Positions 8,475 to 16,204 of a stretch of 64,000 bases of DNA are shown in pieces; the first letter of the stretch is position 1, and every line of letters starts with the position of its first letter. Under the pieces are notes generated by a model that was given only the letters and a program-made list of their open reading frames with translations, had not been told where the DNA came from and searched no databases. A program made the position numbers and the translations under genes. This DNA comes from CALVGQ01 sp964368495. GTDB taxonomy: Bacteria; Bacillota_I; Bacilli_A; Erysipelotrichales; Erysipelotrichaceae. The stretch covers positions 1 through 64,000 of the forward strand of contig CAYJAJ010000009.1 in the NCBI GenBank assembly GCA_964368495.1, read 5' to 3'.

Positions 8475-9093
8475 ATATATCTAATTTTAACTGTAATATT
8501 CTTGATACCGGACCATAACTCTTACGATGAATATCGGTAACACCATGTTGGTTTAGTGCCTCAATGTGCATTTTAGTCGGATATCCTTTGTGTTTTTTAA
8601 AACCATATTGAGGATACTTTTCATCCAATTCTAGCATAATTTTATCTCTTGTCACTTTCGCCAATATACTTGCCGCTGCAATGGATATACTTTTTTGGTC
8701 TCCTTTAATAATTGAATGCACTTCTTTTTTACAAAAAGGCAAAGGCATGGCATCACTTAAAACAACATTCGCATTAAGCTTTTCTGCAATTTTATTCATT
8801 GCATTTTGAGTAGCGCGATATATATTTTGTATATCGATTTCATTTTCGCTCACGATTTCGATACAATACTCAACGCACTCATTCATTATTACATCAAAAA
8901 GTTTTTCCCTTTTTTTGTGAGTGCATTTTTTTGAATCATTTATTTCTTCATTTTGATAATTTAACGGAAGAATCACACCTGCAACTACAAGTGGTCCAGC
9001 GATAGGGCCTCTTCCTGCTTCATCAATTCCGATACAAAATATTTCTTGACTCCAACATGTTGTTTCATAAGTGTTTTCTAACCCTTTACTCAT
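8473..9093 (-). CDS. rnhB: Ribonuclease HII
   Basis: Cuts RNA in RNA-DNA hybrids and at single ribonucleotides in DNA. The acidic catalytic residues are visible: Asp and Glu in GIDEAGRGPIAGP, Asp in VVLSDAMPLP, and a further Asp in LELDEKYPQYGF. KGDQKSISIAAASILAKVTRD is the usual RNase HII helix. The start is set at the ATG at 9093 with GGAG 7 bases ahead, in preference to TTG at 9096. It overlaps the end of rbgA by 8 bases, giving a coupled rbgA-rnhB pair as in Bacillus. Confidence 0.95.
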   Translation of the reverse strand: MSKGLENTYETTCWSQEIFCIGIDEAGRGPIAGPLVVAGVILPLNYQNEEINDSKKCTHKKREKLFDVIMNECVEYCIEIVSENEIDIQNIYRATQNAMNKIAEKLNANVVLSDAMPLPFCKKEVHSIIKGDQKSISIAAASILAKVTRDKIMLELDEKYPQYGFKKHKGYPTKMHIEALNQHGVTDIHRKSYGPVSRILQLKLDI

Positions 9094-10006
9094 CAACCTT
9101 CTCCCAAGTTATTTTCCCGATTTTATCATCACGAATTTCATTCAACAACATGCGATAACTTCTTTCATAATCTACTTCATTTCCAGTTTTTATCCAATTT
9201 TTGCTTCTAGCAATTGCTTCAAGCATTTTATAAGGATCCTCATCATTTTCAATATTATATCTTTGAGATAGAAGAGTTGGATATTCATTGTATAGTCTTT
9301 GAATTGCATAAATCGTTATTTCTTCTAAAGGTAAGATATCATCACGAATTGCACCTGTTAAAGCCAAATTTTTTGAGACAATTTCATCCTCAAATTTCGG
9401 CCATAAAACTCCCGGTGTATCAAGCAACTCTAAACTATCACATTTCACCCACTGTAAAGCTCGAGTCACTCCTGGACGATCCGATGTTTTAGCGGCCTTT
9501 TTCTTCGCCACTTTATTAATCAATGTCGATTTTCCAACGTTAGGAATTCCTACAACCATTGCTCGAATCGATCTTGGTCTAATTCCTTTTTTAATCATCC
9601 TATCAATCATTGGTTTCATTATCATTTTGCATGCCTCATTTAATTTAGCTGCTACATTATCTTGAAGCAAATCCAATGCGATAACCTTCGTTGTTTCATC
9701 AGTAAGAAACTCAATCCATTTTTCAATCTCGACAATCTCACCTTTATCTTTTTTACTTAAAATGATTAAACGAGGCTTACTTTGAATTATCTCTTTCAAC
9801 ATTGGATTTTCGCTCGCCAAAGGAATTCTGCAATCACGTATCTCAATTACCATATCCACTTTTTGAAGATTCGCTTCCATTTCTCTTTTAGCTCTAGTCA
9901 TATGACCAGGAAACCAGTTGATATTACTTTTAGTGGATTTGTTTTCTCCATTCATTTCTGACATTTTCTTCTTTGCTCTTGCAGCTCTTTTTTCTTGCAT
10001 GTTCAT
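9086..10006 (-). CDS. rbgA: Ribosome biogenesis GTPase RbgA (YlqF)
   Basis: A circularly permuted GTPase needed for late 50S assembly. The permuted order is visible. NWFPGHMTRAKREM comes first, the G4 motif LSKKDK near residue 84 precedes the P-loop GIPNVGKSTLI, and G3 DTPG follows. The C-terminal helical domain (about 220-306) contacts rRNA. AAGGAG lies about 10 bases before the ATG. In related genomes the gene is next to lepB and rplS; here about 7.8 kb of other genes separates them. Confidence 0.95.
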   Translation of the reverse strand: MNMQEKRAARAKKKMSEMNGENKSTKSNINWFPGHMTRAKREMEANLQKVDMVIEIRDCRIPLASENPMLKEIIQSKPRLIILSKKDKGEIVEIEKWIEFLTDETTKVIALDLLQDNVAAKLNEACKMIMKPMIDRMIKKGIRPRSIRAMVVGIPNVGKSTLINKVAKKKAAKTSDRPGVTRALQWVKCDSLELLDTPGVLWPKFEDEIVSKNLALTGAIRDDILPLEEITIYAIQRLYNEYPTLLSQRYNIENDEDPYKMLEAIARSKNWIKTGNEVDYERSYRMLLNEIRDDKIGKITWEKVDE

Positions 10007-10056
10007 AATCTATCTACTCCTTTTAAATCTATATTTATTTGCTTTTTAAGTCTTAT

Positions 10057-10200
10057 TTAAATTATGACATATTTATTTTTATTTATAAAGTCAGGATTAA
10101 AAATATAATTGTTTTCATCCTTAAAAGTTACCTTTATTGTATCTTTATCATAAACAATGTCTTTATTCATGAATTCTTTGATTACTTTATAATAGTTTGT
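10057..10200 (-). pseudogene. Possible gene remnant upstream of rbgA
   Basis: In the roughly 290-base gap above rbgA an open frame of about 47 codons ends at a TAA (10057-10059). It reads TNYYKVIKEFMNKD, then IKVTFKDENNYIFNPDF. The amino acid mix is coding-like, but the ATG inside it (10170) has no ribosome site and no family is recognised. It could be the tail of a decayed gene or chance. No other feature is seen in this gap except weak promoter-like sequence near 10060-10090. Confidence 0.25.
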
Positions 10201-10298
10201 TTAACATAAGCCAACTATAATAAAAGTTACAAACAATCAATACCCTATCAACACACAAATGATAAGTTGTACAGAGAAAATTAAATATCAGTTTTTCA

Positions 10299-10886
10299 TT
10301 ACCTCTCTTTAACACCAATTTTATTTGAAATAAACATTGAAATTGCAGTTAAAATTAAACTAATTAGCAAAATTATATAAGGAGATATATTCTGTATACC
10401 TTCCATTATATTTATATCAGGAAGTAATCCTCCGAAAGCTCCAATTGCTCCGAATAAAACTATGAAGAAAAACCTGCCTTTTTCTACTCCATATTTAAAC
10501 AAAACAGGTAAATTTATTGCTTGAAATATAATCACTGCACTAATCATTAATATGAATAAGTCAAAGTTAAATTCTATATTTATAGATCTAAGTGACAAAA
10601 AGTATTGTGTTGGGAGTATTATAGTTGAAACAATTACTATACTCATAAAACCTAAGTAATATTTAACATCAGTTTTTTCAGATTGTTTGTAAGGCAACAT
10701 ACCAGCAAGTTTATTCCATTTTGCTTTTTCATCATAAGCCATTGCTACCATAGGCACGTAAAGCGCAATTAACAATGATACCATTGTGAAATTTTGCCCT
10801 ATAAAAGCAAAAATCCCGATTAATAGTATTAACTTCAATAATTCTTTTTTTATTACTAATAAATCTTTAACTAATAGCCCTAACAT
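10299..10886 (-). CDS. ABC-2 type permease-like membrane protein
   Basis: Predicted integral membrane subunit of the ATPase encoded immediately upstream. The 195 residues form about six hydrophobic segments (around 15-30, 35-50, 75-95, 105-130, 140-155, 165-190). The N-terminal MLGLLVKDLLVIKKE resembles the amphipathic start of ABC-2 permeases. The gene begins directly after the ATPase stop and closes the three-gene operon. By analogy with YtrA/Bce-type operons it may export a peptide or sense envelope stress. The substrate cannot be read from the sequence. Confidence 0.8.
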   Translation of the reverse strand: MLGLLVKDLLVIKKELLKLILLIGIFAFIGQNFTMVSLLIALYVPMVAMAYDEKAKWNKLAGMLPYKQSEKTDVKYYLGFMSIVIVSTIILPTQYFLSLRSINIEFNFDLFILMISAVIIFQAINLPVLFKYGVEKGRFFFIVLFGAIGAFGGLLPDINIMEGIQNISPYIILLISLILTAISMFISNKIGVKER

Positions 10887-11732
10887 TTATTTTTCCTCCT
10901 TTGACAACATTATTATAATATCTTCTAAAGTAGCAACTTCAAACTTAAAAACATTAGATACTTCATCCTTTTTTACTAAAACACTGCATCCATAAACATT
11001 TTCTTTTATATAAATAATAGAATTTTTAGGTATATCCACTACTTTGTCTTTTGTTGTTTTTATGATTCCATATTTATTTAATATTTCGTCTTTTTCTTCA
11101 TTTAAAAGCAACTTCCCATTATGAATAAAAACAATATAATCACAAATTTTTTCTAAATCACTCACTATGTGTGATGATAAAAGAATTGAGTTTTCTTCCT
11201 CTCTGGTAAACTCATTAAGCAAATCTAGCACTTCATTTCTTACCATGGGATCTAATCCGCTTGTCGCTTCATCTAGCACTAATAATTTAGCATTATGAGA
11301 TAATGCGACTGCAATTGATAATTTCATCTTCATTCCTCGTGAATAATCTTTAATCTTTTTATCAGGATTAACATTTAATTTCTCGAGATTTTTAGCATAT
11401 ACGTTACCATCCCACAATTTGTAAGTTAGAGCCATTATTTTTTCAACTTCTTTTGCATTTAACATTTCTGGAAAACATAATTCATCAAGTACAACCCCTA
11501 TTTCATTCTTAACTGAATAAAAGTTTTTATCTTCATTATTAATTCCTAAAACATTAATTATTCCGCTATCTTTGTTTATTGTGTTCATAATAGCTTTTAT
11601 AGTAGTACTTTTTCCAGCACCATTTTCACCCACCAATCCCACTATCGTTCCTTTTGGAACATTAAAACTTATATTGTCTAATTTAAATTCATCATATATT
11701 TTTGTAAGTCCTTTAATTTCTATTGCATTCAT
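10887..11732 (-). CDS. ABC transporter ATP-binding protein
   Basis: Nucleotide-binding subunit with all motifs intact: Walker A GENGAGKST near residue 36, signature SRGMKMKLS near 131, Walker B LLVLDEATSGLDP near 151, and the switch His in LLSSHIVSDL. About 75 residues follow the core and may form a small regulatory domain. It is 281 residues, typical of single-domain exporters. The start ATG overlaps the stop of the GntR gene (ATGA), with GGAGG upstream. It pairs with the permease at 10299-10886. Confidence 0.93.
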   Translation of the reverse strand: MNAIEIKGLTKIYDEFKLDNISFNVPKGTIVGLVGENGAGKSTTIKAIMNTINKDSGIINVLGINNEDKNFYSVKNEIGVVLDELCFPEMLNAKEVEKIMALTYKLWDGNVYAKNLEKLNVNPDKKIKDYSRGMKMKLSIAVALSHNAKLLVLDEATSGLDPMVRNEVLDLLNEFTREEENSILLSSHIVSDLEKICDYIVFIHNGKLLLNEEKDEILNKYGIIKTTKDKVVDIPKNSIIYIKENVYGCSVLVKKDEVSNVFKFEVATLEDIIIMLSKEEK

Positions 11733-12109
11733 TTTGTTTCCTCCTTTATTAAAATATTCAACATTTCATGCAATTCTTCTGTACTTAAAGAAATATTTTG
11801 TCCTAACTTGATTACACTTATTAGATGTTCTTCAATTTCAAATAATGTATTTTCTTTAATCTGATTCATATTTAATGTTGCTACATAAGTTCCAAGTCCT
11901 ACACTTGAATAAATGTATCCATCTCTTTCAAGATTCTCATAAGCTTTTCTAACAGTTATTAAACTAACTTTTAAATCTTTTGATAAATTTCTTACTGATG
12001 GTAATAATTCGTTTTCTTTTACTTCTTTTTTAATTATCGCATTTTTCATTTGTATATATATTTGCTCATAGATAGGAATGTCGTTAGCATTCGATATAAT
12101 AATTTCCAT
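11729..12109 (-). CDS. GntR-family repressor, YtrA type
   Basis: A 126-residue transcription regulator. The N-terminal winged helix (about residues 8-75) contains IPIYEQIYIQMKNAI, LPSVRNLSKDLKVSLITVRKAYENLERDGYI and GLGTYVA. The short C-terminal helical part, without an effector domain, is the mark of the YtrA subfamily. These usually repress their own ABC transporter operon until a cell-wall antibiotic is present. It is first in the operon; a -10/-35 pair and an inverted repeat at the transcript start fit autoregulation. Confidence 0.9.
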   Translation of the reverse strand: MEIIISNANDIPIYEQIYIQMKNAIIKKEVKENELLPSVRNLSKDLKVSLITVRKAYENLERDGYIYSSVGLGTYVATLNMNQIKENTLFEIEEHLISVIKLGQNISLSTEELHEMLNILIKEETK

Positions 12110-12122
12110 GATACCTCCTTTA

Positions 12123-12145
12123 AGTGTGATTGGTTGATATACACA
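12123..12145. promoter_or_regulatory. Candidate operator of the GntR/ABC operon
   Basis: GTGT (12124-12127) and ACAC (12141-12144) form an imperfect inverted repeat with a 13-base spacer. It lies on the predicted transcript start between the -10 and the ribosome site. It resembles, but does not exactly match, the AGTGTA-N13-TACACT type of YtrA operators. Confidence 0.4.
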
Positions 12146-12173
12146 TTATATACTTTACTCTGTTTTTATTCAA
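12145..12173 (-). promoter_or_regulatory. Promoter of the GntR/ABC operon
   Basis: On the minus strand -35 TTGAAT (12168-12173) and -10 TATAAT (12145-12150) are separated by 17 bases. AAAGGAGG follows before the GntR start. Confidence 0.8.
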
Positions 12174-12191
12174 GTACTTATCACAAAAAAT

Positions 12192-12220
12192 TAAAAAAAG
12201 ACTTATATTTCTATAAATCT
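12192..12220 (-). terminator. Terminator of the sigma/anti-sigma operon
   Basis: On the minus strand AGATTTATA-GAAA-TATAAGTCT (12199-12220) is a 9-pair stem with one G-U and a GAAA loop, followed by TTTTTTT. It lies about 50 bases after the anti-sigma stop. Confidence 0.85.
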
Positions 12221-12267
12221 TTATCTTTAATTATTTCTATATCACTTTCAAAAATTAAACATAACTT

Positions 12268-13065
12268 TTAATTGTTTTTACCAGATTGGTTTCCATTGCC
12301 AAAATCAGCACTATGACCGTTATAGCTTTCTTTATTGTTTTCTTGACCATTATTTTGGAATTTTCCGCCACCTTGGTCTTGATTGTTTCCGTTTTGATTA
12401 TCATTTCCGTTTGGAGTCATACCTTCTTTTAAAGTACCCTCATCATCTATCATTTCTCGTATTACTTTCATCGGTAAATTAGTGATTTCTTCAATTTCGA
12501 TATTTGGTCTTAGTTCTAAAAGCTCTAAATATGCACGATATTTGCCGAACGATATATCATTTTCTAAAGCCTGTTCTTTTAACTCCATATTCGCTGAGTA
12601 AAATGACATATTTTGATTGTTAAAACTGCAACTTTCAATGCTTGCAATCATTACATCGCTGTTATCCGAAATCACTGTGATTTCAGTATAACTGTTAGTA
12701 AAATCAGCAAAACTCTCTGTATCATCAAGTACTTCTAATGCTTCGACATAGTTTAGATTTTTAAGGTCAATGGAACTTATAATTTTTTCTCCATCTTCAT
12801 TATTTGACGAAACTTCAACAACTCTATCAAAAGCGTTAATTGAAAGTTCAATTGAAGGGTTTATATCAATGCTAATAAAAGAAACAGGCGTAAAGTATAT
12901 ATTGTAGAAAATAAAGAGAGTGAACATTGTCATAATAGGTGTCAGTTTATAACCTAATGGGATAGTTTTTTTTGCTTTTGAAGCTATAACTTTTTCAAAA
13001 GTTTTGCTTTTTAAGTTTTCATCTGCACGAATTTCTGAAAAAGCATTTTTAATTTTATCATTCAT
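12268..13065 (-). CDS. RsgI-like membrane anti-sigma factor
   Basis: Predicted single-pass membrane protein that holds the adjacent sigma factor inactive. About 40 N-terminal residues are cytoplasmic, one membrane segment is near 43-62 (IMTMFTLFIFYNIYF), and the outside part starts with the RsgI-type middle-domain signature ISIDINPSIELSINAFDRVVE. The last 50 residues are low-complexity Asn/Gln/Gly/Asp. The start at 13065 (not GTG 13071) has AGGAGG 8 bases upstream. It overlaps the sigma gene by 8 bases. In Clostridium, RsgI proteins sense polysaccharides through C-terminal domains; here no such domain is seen, only the disordered tail. Confidence 0.82.
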   Translation of the reverse strand: MNDKIKNAFSEIRADENLKSKTFEKVIASKAKKTIPLGYKLTPIMTMFTLFIFYNIYFTPVSFISIDINPSIELSINAFDRVVEVSSNNEDGEKIISSIDLKNLNYVEALEVLDDTESFADFTNSYTEITVISDNSDVMIASIESCSFNNQNMSFYSANMELKEQALENDISFGKYRAYLELLELRPNIEIEEITNLPMKVIREMIDDEGTLKEGMTPNGNDNQNGNNQDQGGGKFQNNGQENNKESYNGHSADFGNGNQSGKNN

Positions 13066-13543
13066 GCTCACTACCTCCTAAAATATTTTTGAGTTGTTCT
13101 CTGCCACGAGCAAGCAAAGTATAGATTGTGTTCACATTTTTTTTTAAGATTTTTCCGATTTCAACTGCCGAATATCCCTCAAAATAATGTAAATAAATTG
13201 CTATTTTATACTTTTCAGGTAATTTCAATACAGCATCTTTAACATATCTGTTATCATCAAAATTTATTTCTGTTTGAATTTCAGAAATTTCATCAATAGA
13301 CACAGAATTTTTACGAAAAAAACTTTTAATTAAATCATTACATTCGTTAATGGTTACACGAATAAACCACGCTTTTTTATGCTCCTCACTTTCAAAATGA
13401 ACAGAACTTTTATAATATTTTATAAAGACATTTTGAAAAATATCTTCTGTATCTGCCATATTTTTAAGATAAACTACACAAATTCTTTTCACCATATCTG
13501 CATAATCATCTATGGCAAGTTTTAAATCCTGCTCATCTTTCAT
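13058..13543 (-). CDS. ECF-type RNA polymerase sigma factor
   Basis: A 161-residue sigma-70 family protein. Region 2 (about residues 15-75) contains DTEDIFQNVFIKYY; region 4 (about 105-155) contains LPEKYKIAIYLHYFEGYSAVEIGKIL and the recognition helix NVNTIYTLLARGREQL. Regions 1 and 3 are absent, as in ECF factors. The start ATG at 13543 has AAGGAGA 7-8 bases ahead. A longer frame to 13687 overlaps the upstream gene and is not used. It lies between a secreted calcium-repeat protein and its RsgI-like anti-sigma factor, so the three probably form one signalling unit. Confidence 0.9.
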   Translation of the reverse strand: MKDEQDLKLAIDDYADMVKRICVVYLKNMADTEDIFQNVFIKYYKSSVHFESEEHKKAWFIRVTINECNDLIKSFFRKNSVSIDEISEIQTEINFDDNRYVKDAVLKLPEKYKIAIYLHYFEGYSAVEIGKILKKNVNTIYTLLARGREQLKNILGGSEHE

Positions 13544-13559
13544 AAATTGCTCTCCTTGA

Positions 13560-13943
13560 TTATTTATTTTTCCCTCTGCCTTGGCCTTGATTTTTACCTT
13601 GCAATCGTCTTGTCTCAACATTATCGCACTCGCCATCACCATCAAAATCAGTAAAATAATCACCATTTCCACTGCCAATGTTATCATTTATACCATTTTT
13701 GTCAACATCGATGAAACGACCACTGCTTTTACCATTTCCCCTTTTGATATTTAACCCTGTATTATCACAAATTCCATCGCCATCTTCATCAACAAAATTT
13801 GAAGATATGCCGATATTATCACAAATTCCATCACCATCAGCATCAATATACTTTGCTTCTTTTATGGGTGTTATCGCTAAAGCTGTTGTTGCACTTTCCG
13901 ATAGCATAAATACCATCGCTAATACTAAAAAAATAATTTTCAT
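13560..13943 (-). CDS. Secreted protein with four calcium-binding-type repeats
   Basis: A 127-residue protein with a cleavable-looking signal peptide (MKIIFLVLAMVFMLSESATTALA). It is followed by four copies of a D-x-D-x-D/N-G-x-x-D-N motif: YIDADGDGICDN, FVDEDGDGICDN, FIDVDKNGINDN and FTDFDGDGECDN. These resemble thrombospondin type 3 or dockerin EF-hand-like loops, which bind Ca2+. The tail is basic and Gln/Gly-rich. GGAGG lies 8 bases before the ATG. It is the first gene of the sigma/anti-sigma operon. A role as an extracellular sensor or as part of the signal is inference from position. Confidence 0.8.
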   Translation of the reverse strand: MKIIFLVLAMVFMLSESATTALAITPIKEAKYIDADGDGICDNIGISSNFVDEDGDGICDNTGLNIKRGNGKSSGRFIDVDKNGINDNIGSGNGDYFTDFDGDGECDNVETRRLQGKNQGQGRGKNK

Positions 13944-13970
13944 GTTAAATTCCTCCATATAAATTTCAAG

Positions 13971-14001
13971 AAAGGCTTTTTGCCTTTTCACTTATAATAC
14001 G
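13971..14001 (-). promoter_or_regulatory. Candidate promoter and leader hairpin of the calcium-repeat operon
   Basis: On the minus strand CGTATTAT (13994-14001) could be a -10. The CGTAT core is also seen in promoters read by ECF factors, which often read their own operon. The leader then has a hairpin AAAGGC-AAAAA-GCCTTT (13971-13987) without a full T-run. Both assignments are tentative. Confidence 0.35.
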
Positions 14002-14062
14002 AATCAGAAAAACAAATCCTTTCAAAAATTATAAATTAATTTTTCATGTTTTAAAATTAGTT

Positions 14063-14088
14063 AAAAAGAATCGATTTTTCATCGATTC
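14063..14088 (-). terminator. Terminator of the LytTR-DUF3021 operon
   Basis: On the minus strand GAATCGAT-GAAAA-ATCGATTC (14068-14088) has 8 perfect pairs and is followed by TTTTT. It lies just past the DUF3021 stop. Confidence 0.85.
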
Positions 14089-14096
14089 ACCATCTA

Positions 14097-14582
14097 CTAA
14101 TTCAAACTATCACTTATTGCGTCTGTAATTTTAGTATCTTTTATTTCTTTATTTAATGCTTTTATATCACTTTTTATTTTCAGATGAACAACAACCCAAA
14201 TAAGAAAGAAGATTACAATAAACAATGCCACAAACACCATTATGCTTATTAATGATAGATTAATCCATCGAAGGATTAAGGCAATTGGAAGTATTGTAAT
14301 TAGATAAACACTGAATACAACGATTGTTTGTTTGACTAAGCTCCAATCATCTCTCTCCCATATTATTGAGGCCCCTGAAAAAATTAAACCAATACTGCCC
14401 CAAAGTATAGCTTGAACAATTACTGCATTGATTTCACTTTCAAGGATTATTGAAAGCTCTGGATGAACAGCACCATAATATCCACCTCCAAAAACAATTG
14501 AAAAAATAATGCTAAGTGTGTATCCAATTGTTATTCCTAATGGGAAACCTAATAGTGCACTTTTAACAAATGATCTTTTCAT
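14097..14582 (-). CDS. DUF3021 family membrane protein
   Basis: A 161-residue integral membrane protein with four hydrophobic helices (about 8-30, 48-70, 83-105, 110-135). DUF3021 proteins are almost always encoded next to a small LytTR regulator and are thought to form a membrane partner that controls it. That is the arrangement here: it begins two bases after the LytTR stop with TAGGAGG upstream. The biochemical activity of the family is unknown. Confidence 0.85.
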   Translation of the reverse strand: MKRSFVKSALLGFPLGITIGYTLSIIFSIVFGGGYYGAVHPELSIILESEINAVIVQAILWGSIGLIFSGASIIWERDDWSLVKQTIVVFSVYLITILPIALILRWINLSLISIMVFVALFIVIFFLIWVVVHLKIKSDIKALNKEIKDTKITDAISDSLN

Positions 14583-14583
14583 A

Positions 14584-15033
14584 TTATTTACCTCCTATTC
14601 CTAATGATTTTTTTATATGAGCAACATAACGTCTTGAAACATATGAGAAATCACCATTATTTAATTTTATACAAATTGTACCTGTAAAACTCAAATCGAA
14701 TTCAAGCACTTTTTTAAAATTTACAATTTCCGAATTTGAAATTCTAATGAAATGATGTTGATTCACTCGTCCAAAGGCTTCATATAGCGGCATTTTTAAT
14801 AAATATTCTGTGTCCTTTGTTTTTGCAAAAATTTTTTTGTTTGCCGAATATATTCGCACAATACAGCTTTCATCAAGCACTTTCGCAACATCCCCTATAA
14901 AGCCAACAATAGCTTTTGAATTCTCTGTTGACAACTTATCGATAATTTCCTGAACCATATCATCAATTTCTGTTGCCTTAATCAATACTTCAATCTCTTT
15001 TCTATTCTTATCTAGCTCTACATTAATTTTCAT
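14584..15033 (-). CDS. LytTR-domain DNA-binding regulator
   Basis: A 149-residue protein whose C-terminal half (about residues 50-149) is a LytTR domain, with LKMPLYEAFGRVNQHHFIRISNSEIVNF and RRYVAHIKKSLG. It has no receiver domain, like other stand-alone LytTR proteins paired with DUF3021. The start at 15033 (MKINVELDKN) is the only well-placed ATG, with AAGGGG about 10 bases upstream. Frames extended to a GTG at 15060 are less likely. It probably controls its own operon and perhaps envelope genes. Confidence 0.88.
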   Translation of the reverse strand: MKINVELDKNRKEIEVLIKATEIDDMVQEIIDKLSTENSKAIVGFIGDVAKVLDESCIVRIYSANKKIFAKTKDTEYLLKMPLYEAFGRVNQHHFIRISNSEIVNFKKVLEFDLSFTGTICIKLNNGDFSYVSRRYVAHIKKSLGIGGK

Positions 15034-15067
15034 TATTCCCATACCCCTTTCCTTGTTCACATTATAA

Positions 15068-15092
15068 TAAAAAAAAGAGAGAAAATCCTCTC
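15068..15092 (-). terminator. Terminator of the lipoprotein gene
   Basis: On the minus strand GAGAG-GATTTT-CTCTC (15077-15092) is followed by TTTTTTTT. A TATAAT overlaps the downstream side (15061-15066), so terminator and LytTR promoter may be packed together. Confidence 0.7.
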
Positions 15093-15174
15093 GTTTTTGA
15101 TAGTTGGTTAATATTAAATGATATGTGGTTATTAAAGATTGAGTGCTAATACTTTTTTACATTAAAAGTATTTA

Positions 15175-16086
15175 TTATTTTGTCGTATCTTCTAATGATT
15201 TGTCAGCAATACTATAACTTATCTTTTCTATCATTGAAGATATTTCTTCACTTTCTATTGTATTTTCTGACACAAGCGACAGATAGATTGTATCCTCATC
15301 AAAGATTTCAACTGTACTAGTTGAAAAAGCTTTACCCTCTTTAAGACTAGCAGTATCTACTGTAATTGAAACTTTATCACCACAAGCCACATAACTATTC
15401 ATTTCAAAATCACCATGTATTCCACTAAGAGCCGTGCCACTTATCGTTTTTGAGGCACGCAAAACGAATTCCTTTTCATCAAGCACAAAGATAATTTGAG
15501 CAATTTCATCAGCAAGAATATAATATGATACGTCTACAGATCCTTCTAAAGCATCTATCTCTATATCAAACGCTTCTACAAATGCATCTGCATTATCCAC
15601 TTCTAATAATGGATTTATTATCGAAACAGAGTTCACATCCAACTCATTACCTTGTGAATCAACTAAAACTACTTCAGCAACAGATTCATTATACAGAGTA
15701 TATGGTGTTTTTTTCTCATAGATGACTTCTCTTGCTTCATTTTCCCAAAACAAAATTTCACTATTATTGCCATTAAATTCAAAAGTCCTAAGACATTTTT
15801 CATCATCATAAAAAGCATAAGTACTTGTCGTCGCAACCTCTAAATCATCTTCTGCAACCACTTGACCTAATTCAGCACTATTAAATAGTTCAACCATTTG
15901 TTGAATTTCCATTTTATCTGTTATTGTTTTCGAATCAGCGCCATAATCCGGATTCCCCATCGCCAAAGTCACCACTATTTTTTCAATGTCCTCTACATTC
16001 AAACTTGCAATATTATCTTTTTTTTCACATCCAACCAGTGTTAAAGTCATAAATATTACAAAAATTAAACCAATTATTTTCTTCAC
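15175..16086 (-). CDS. Predicted lipoprotein of unknown function
   Basis: A 303-residue exported protein. The N-terminus (KKIIGLIFVIFMTLTLVGC) is a lipoprotein signal with the lipobox LVGC near residue 20, so it should be tethered to the outer face of the membrane. About residues 25-125 resemble small lipoprotein domains that hold a KTITDKMEIQQMVELFN-type segment. The rest is beta-rich and acidic, with no motif recognised. The start is GTG with GGAGG 7 bases ahead. It is a single-gene unit with its own terminator. Confidence 0.8.
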   Translation of the reverse strand: MKKIIGLIFVIFMTLTLVGCEKKDNIASLNVEDIEKIVVTLAMGNPDYGADSKTITDKMEIQQMVELFNSAELGQVVAEDDLEVATTSTYAFYDDEKCLRTFEFNGNNSEILFWENEAREVIYEKKTPYTLYNESVAEVVLVDSQGNELDVNSVSIINPLLEVDNADAFVEAFDIEIDALEGSVDVSYYILADEIAQIIFVLDEKEFVLRASKTISGTALSGIHGDFEMNSYVACGDKVSITVDTASLKEGKAFSTSTVEIFDEDTIYLSLVSENTIESEEISSMIEKISYSIADKSLEDTTK

Positions 16087-16204
16087 TTTAGTTCCTCCAT
16101 TTCAATTATTGCATGGATAATAAATTATAATTCACTTACCCAGCTATAAGATTACATATTTTCATACATTAATCTCACTTTCAAAAAATCGTTACTACAA
16201 AAAT

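Noticed and set aside
13058..13687. Longer sigma factor starting at 13687
   Set aside because: The extra 48 residues are read out of frame through the calcium-repeat gene, while ATG 13543 has a strong ribosome site.
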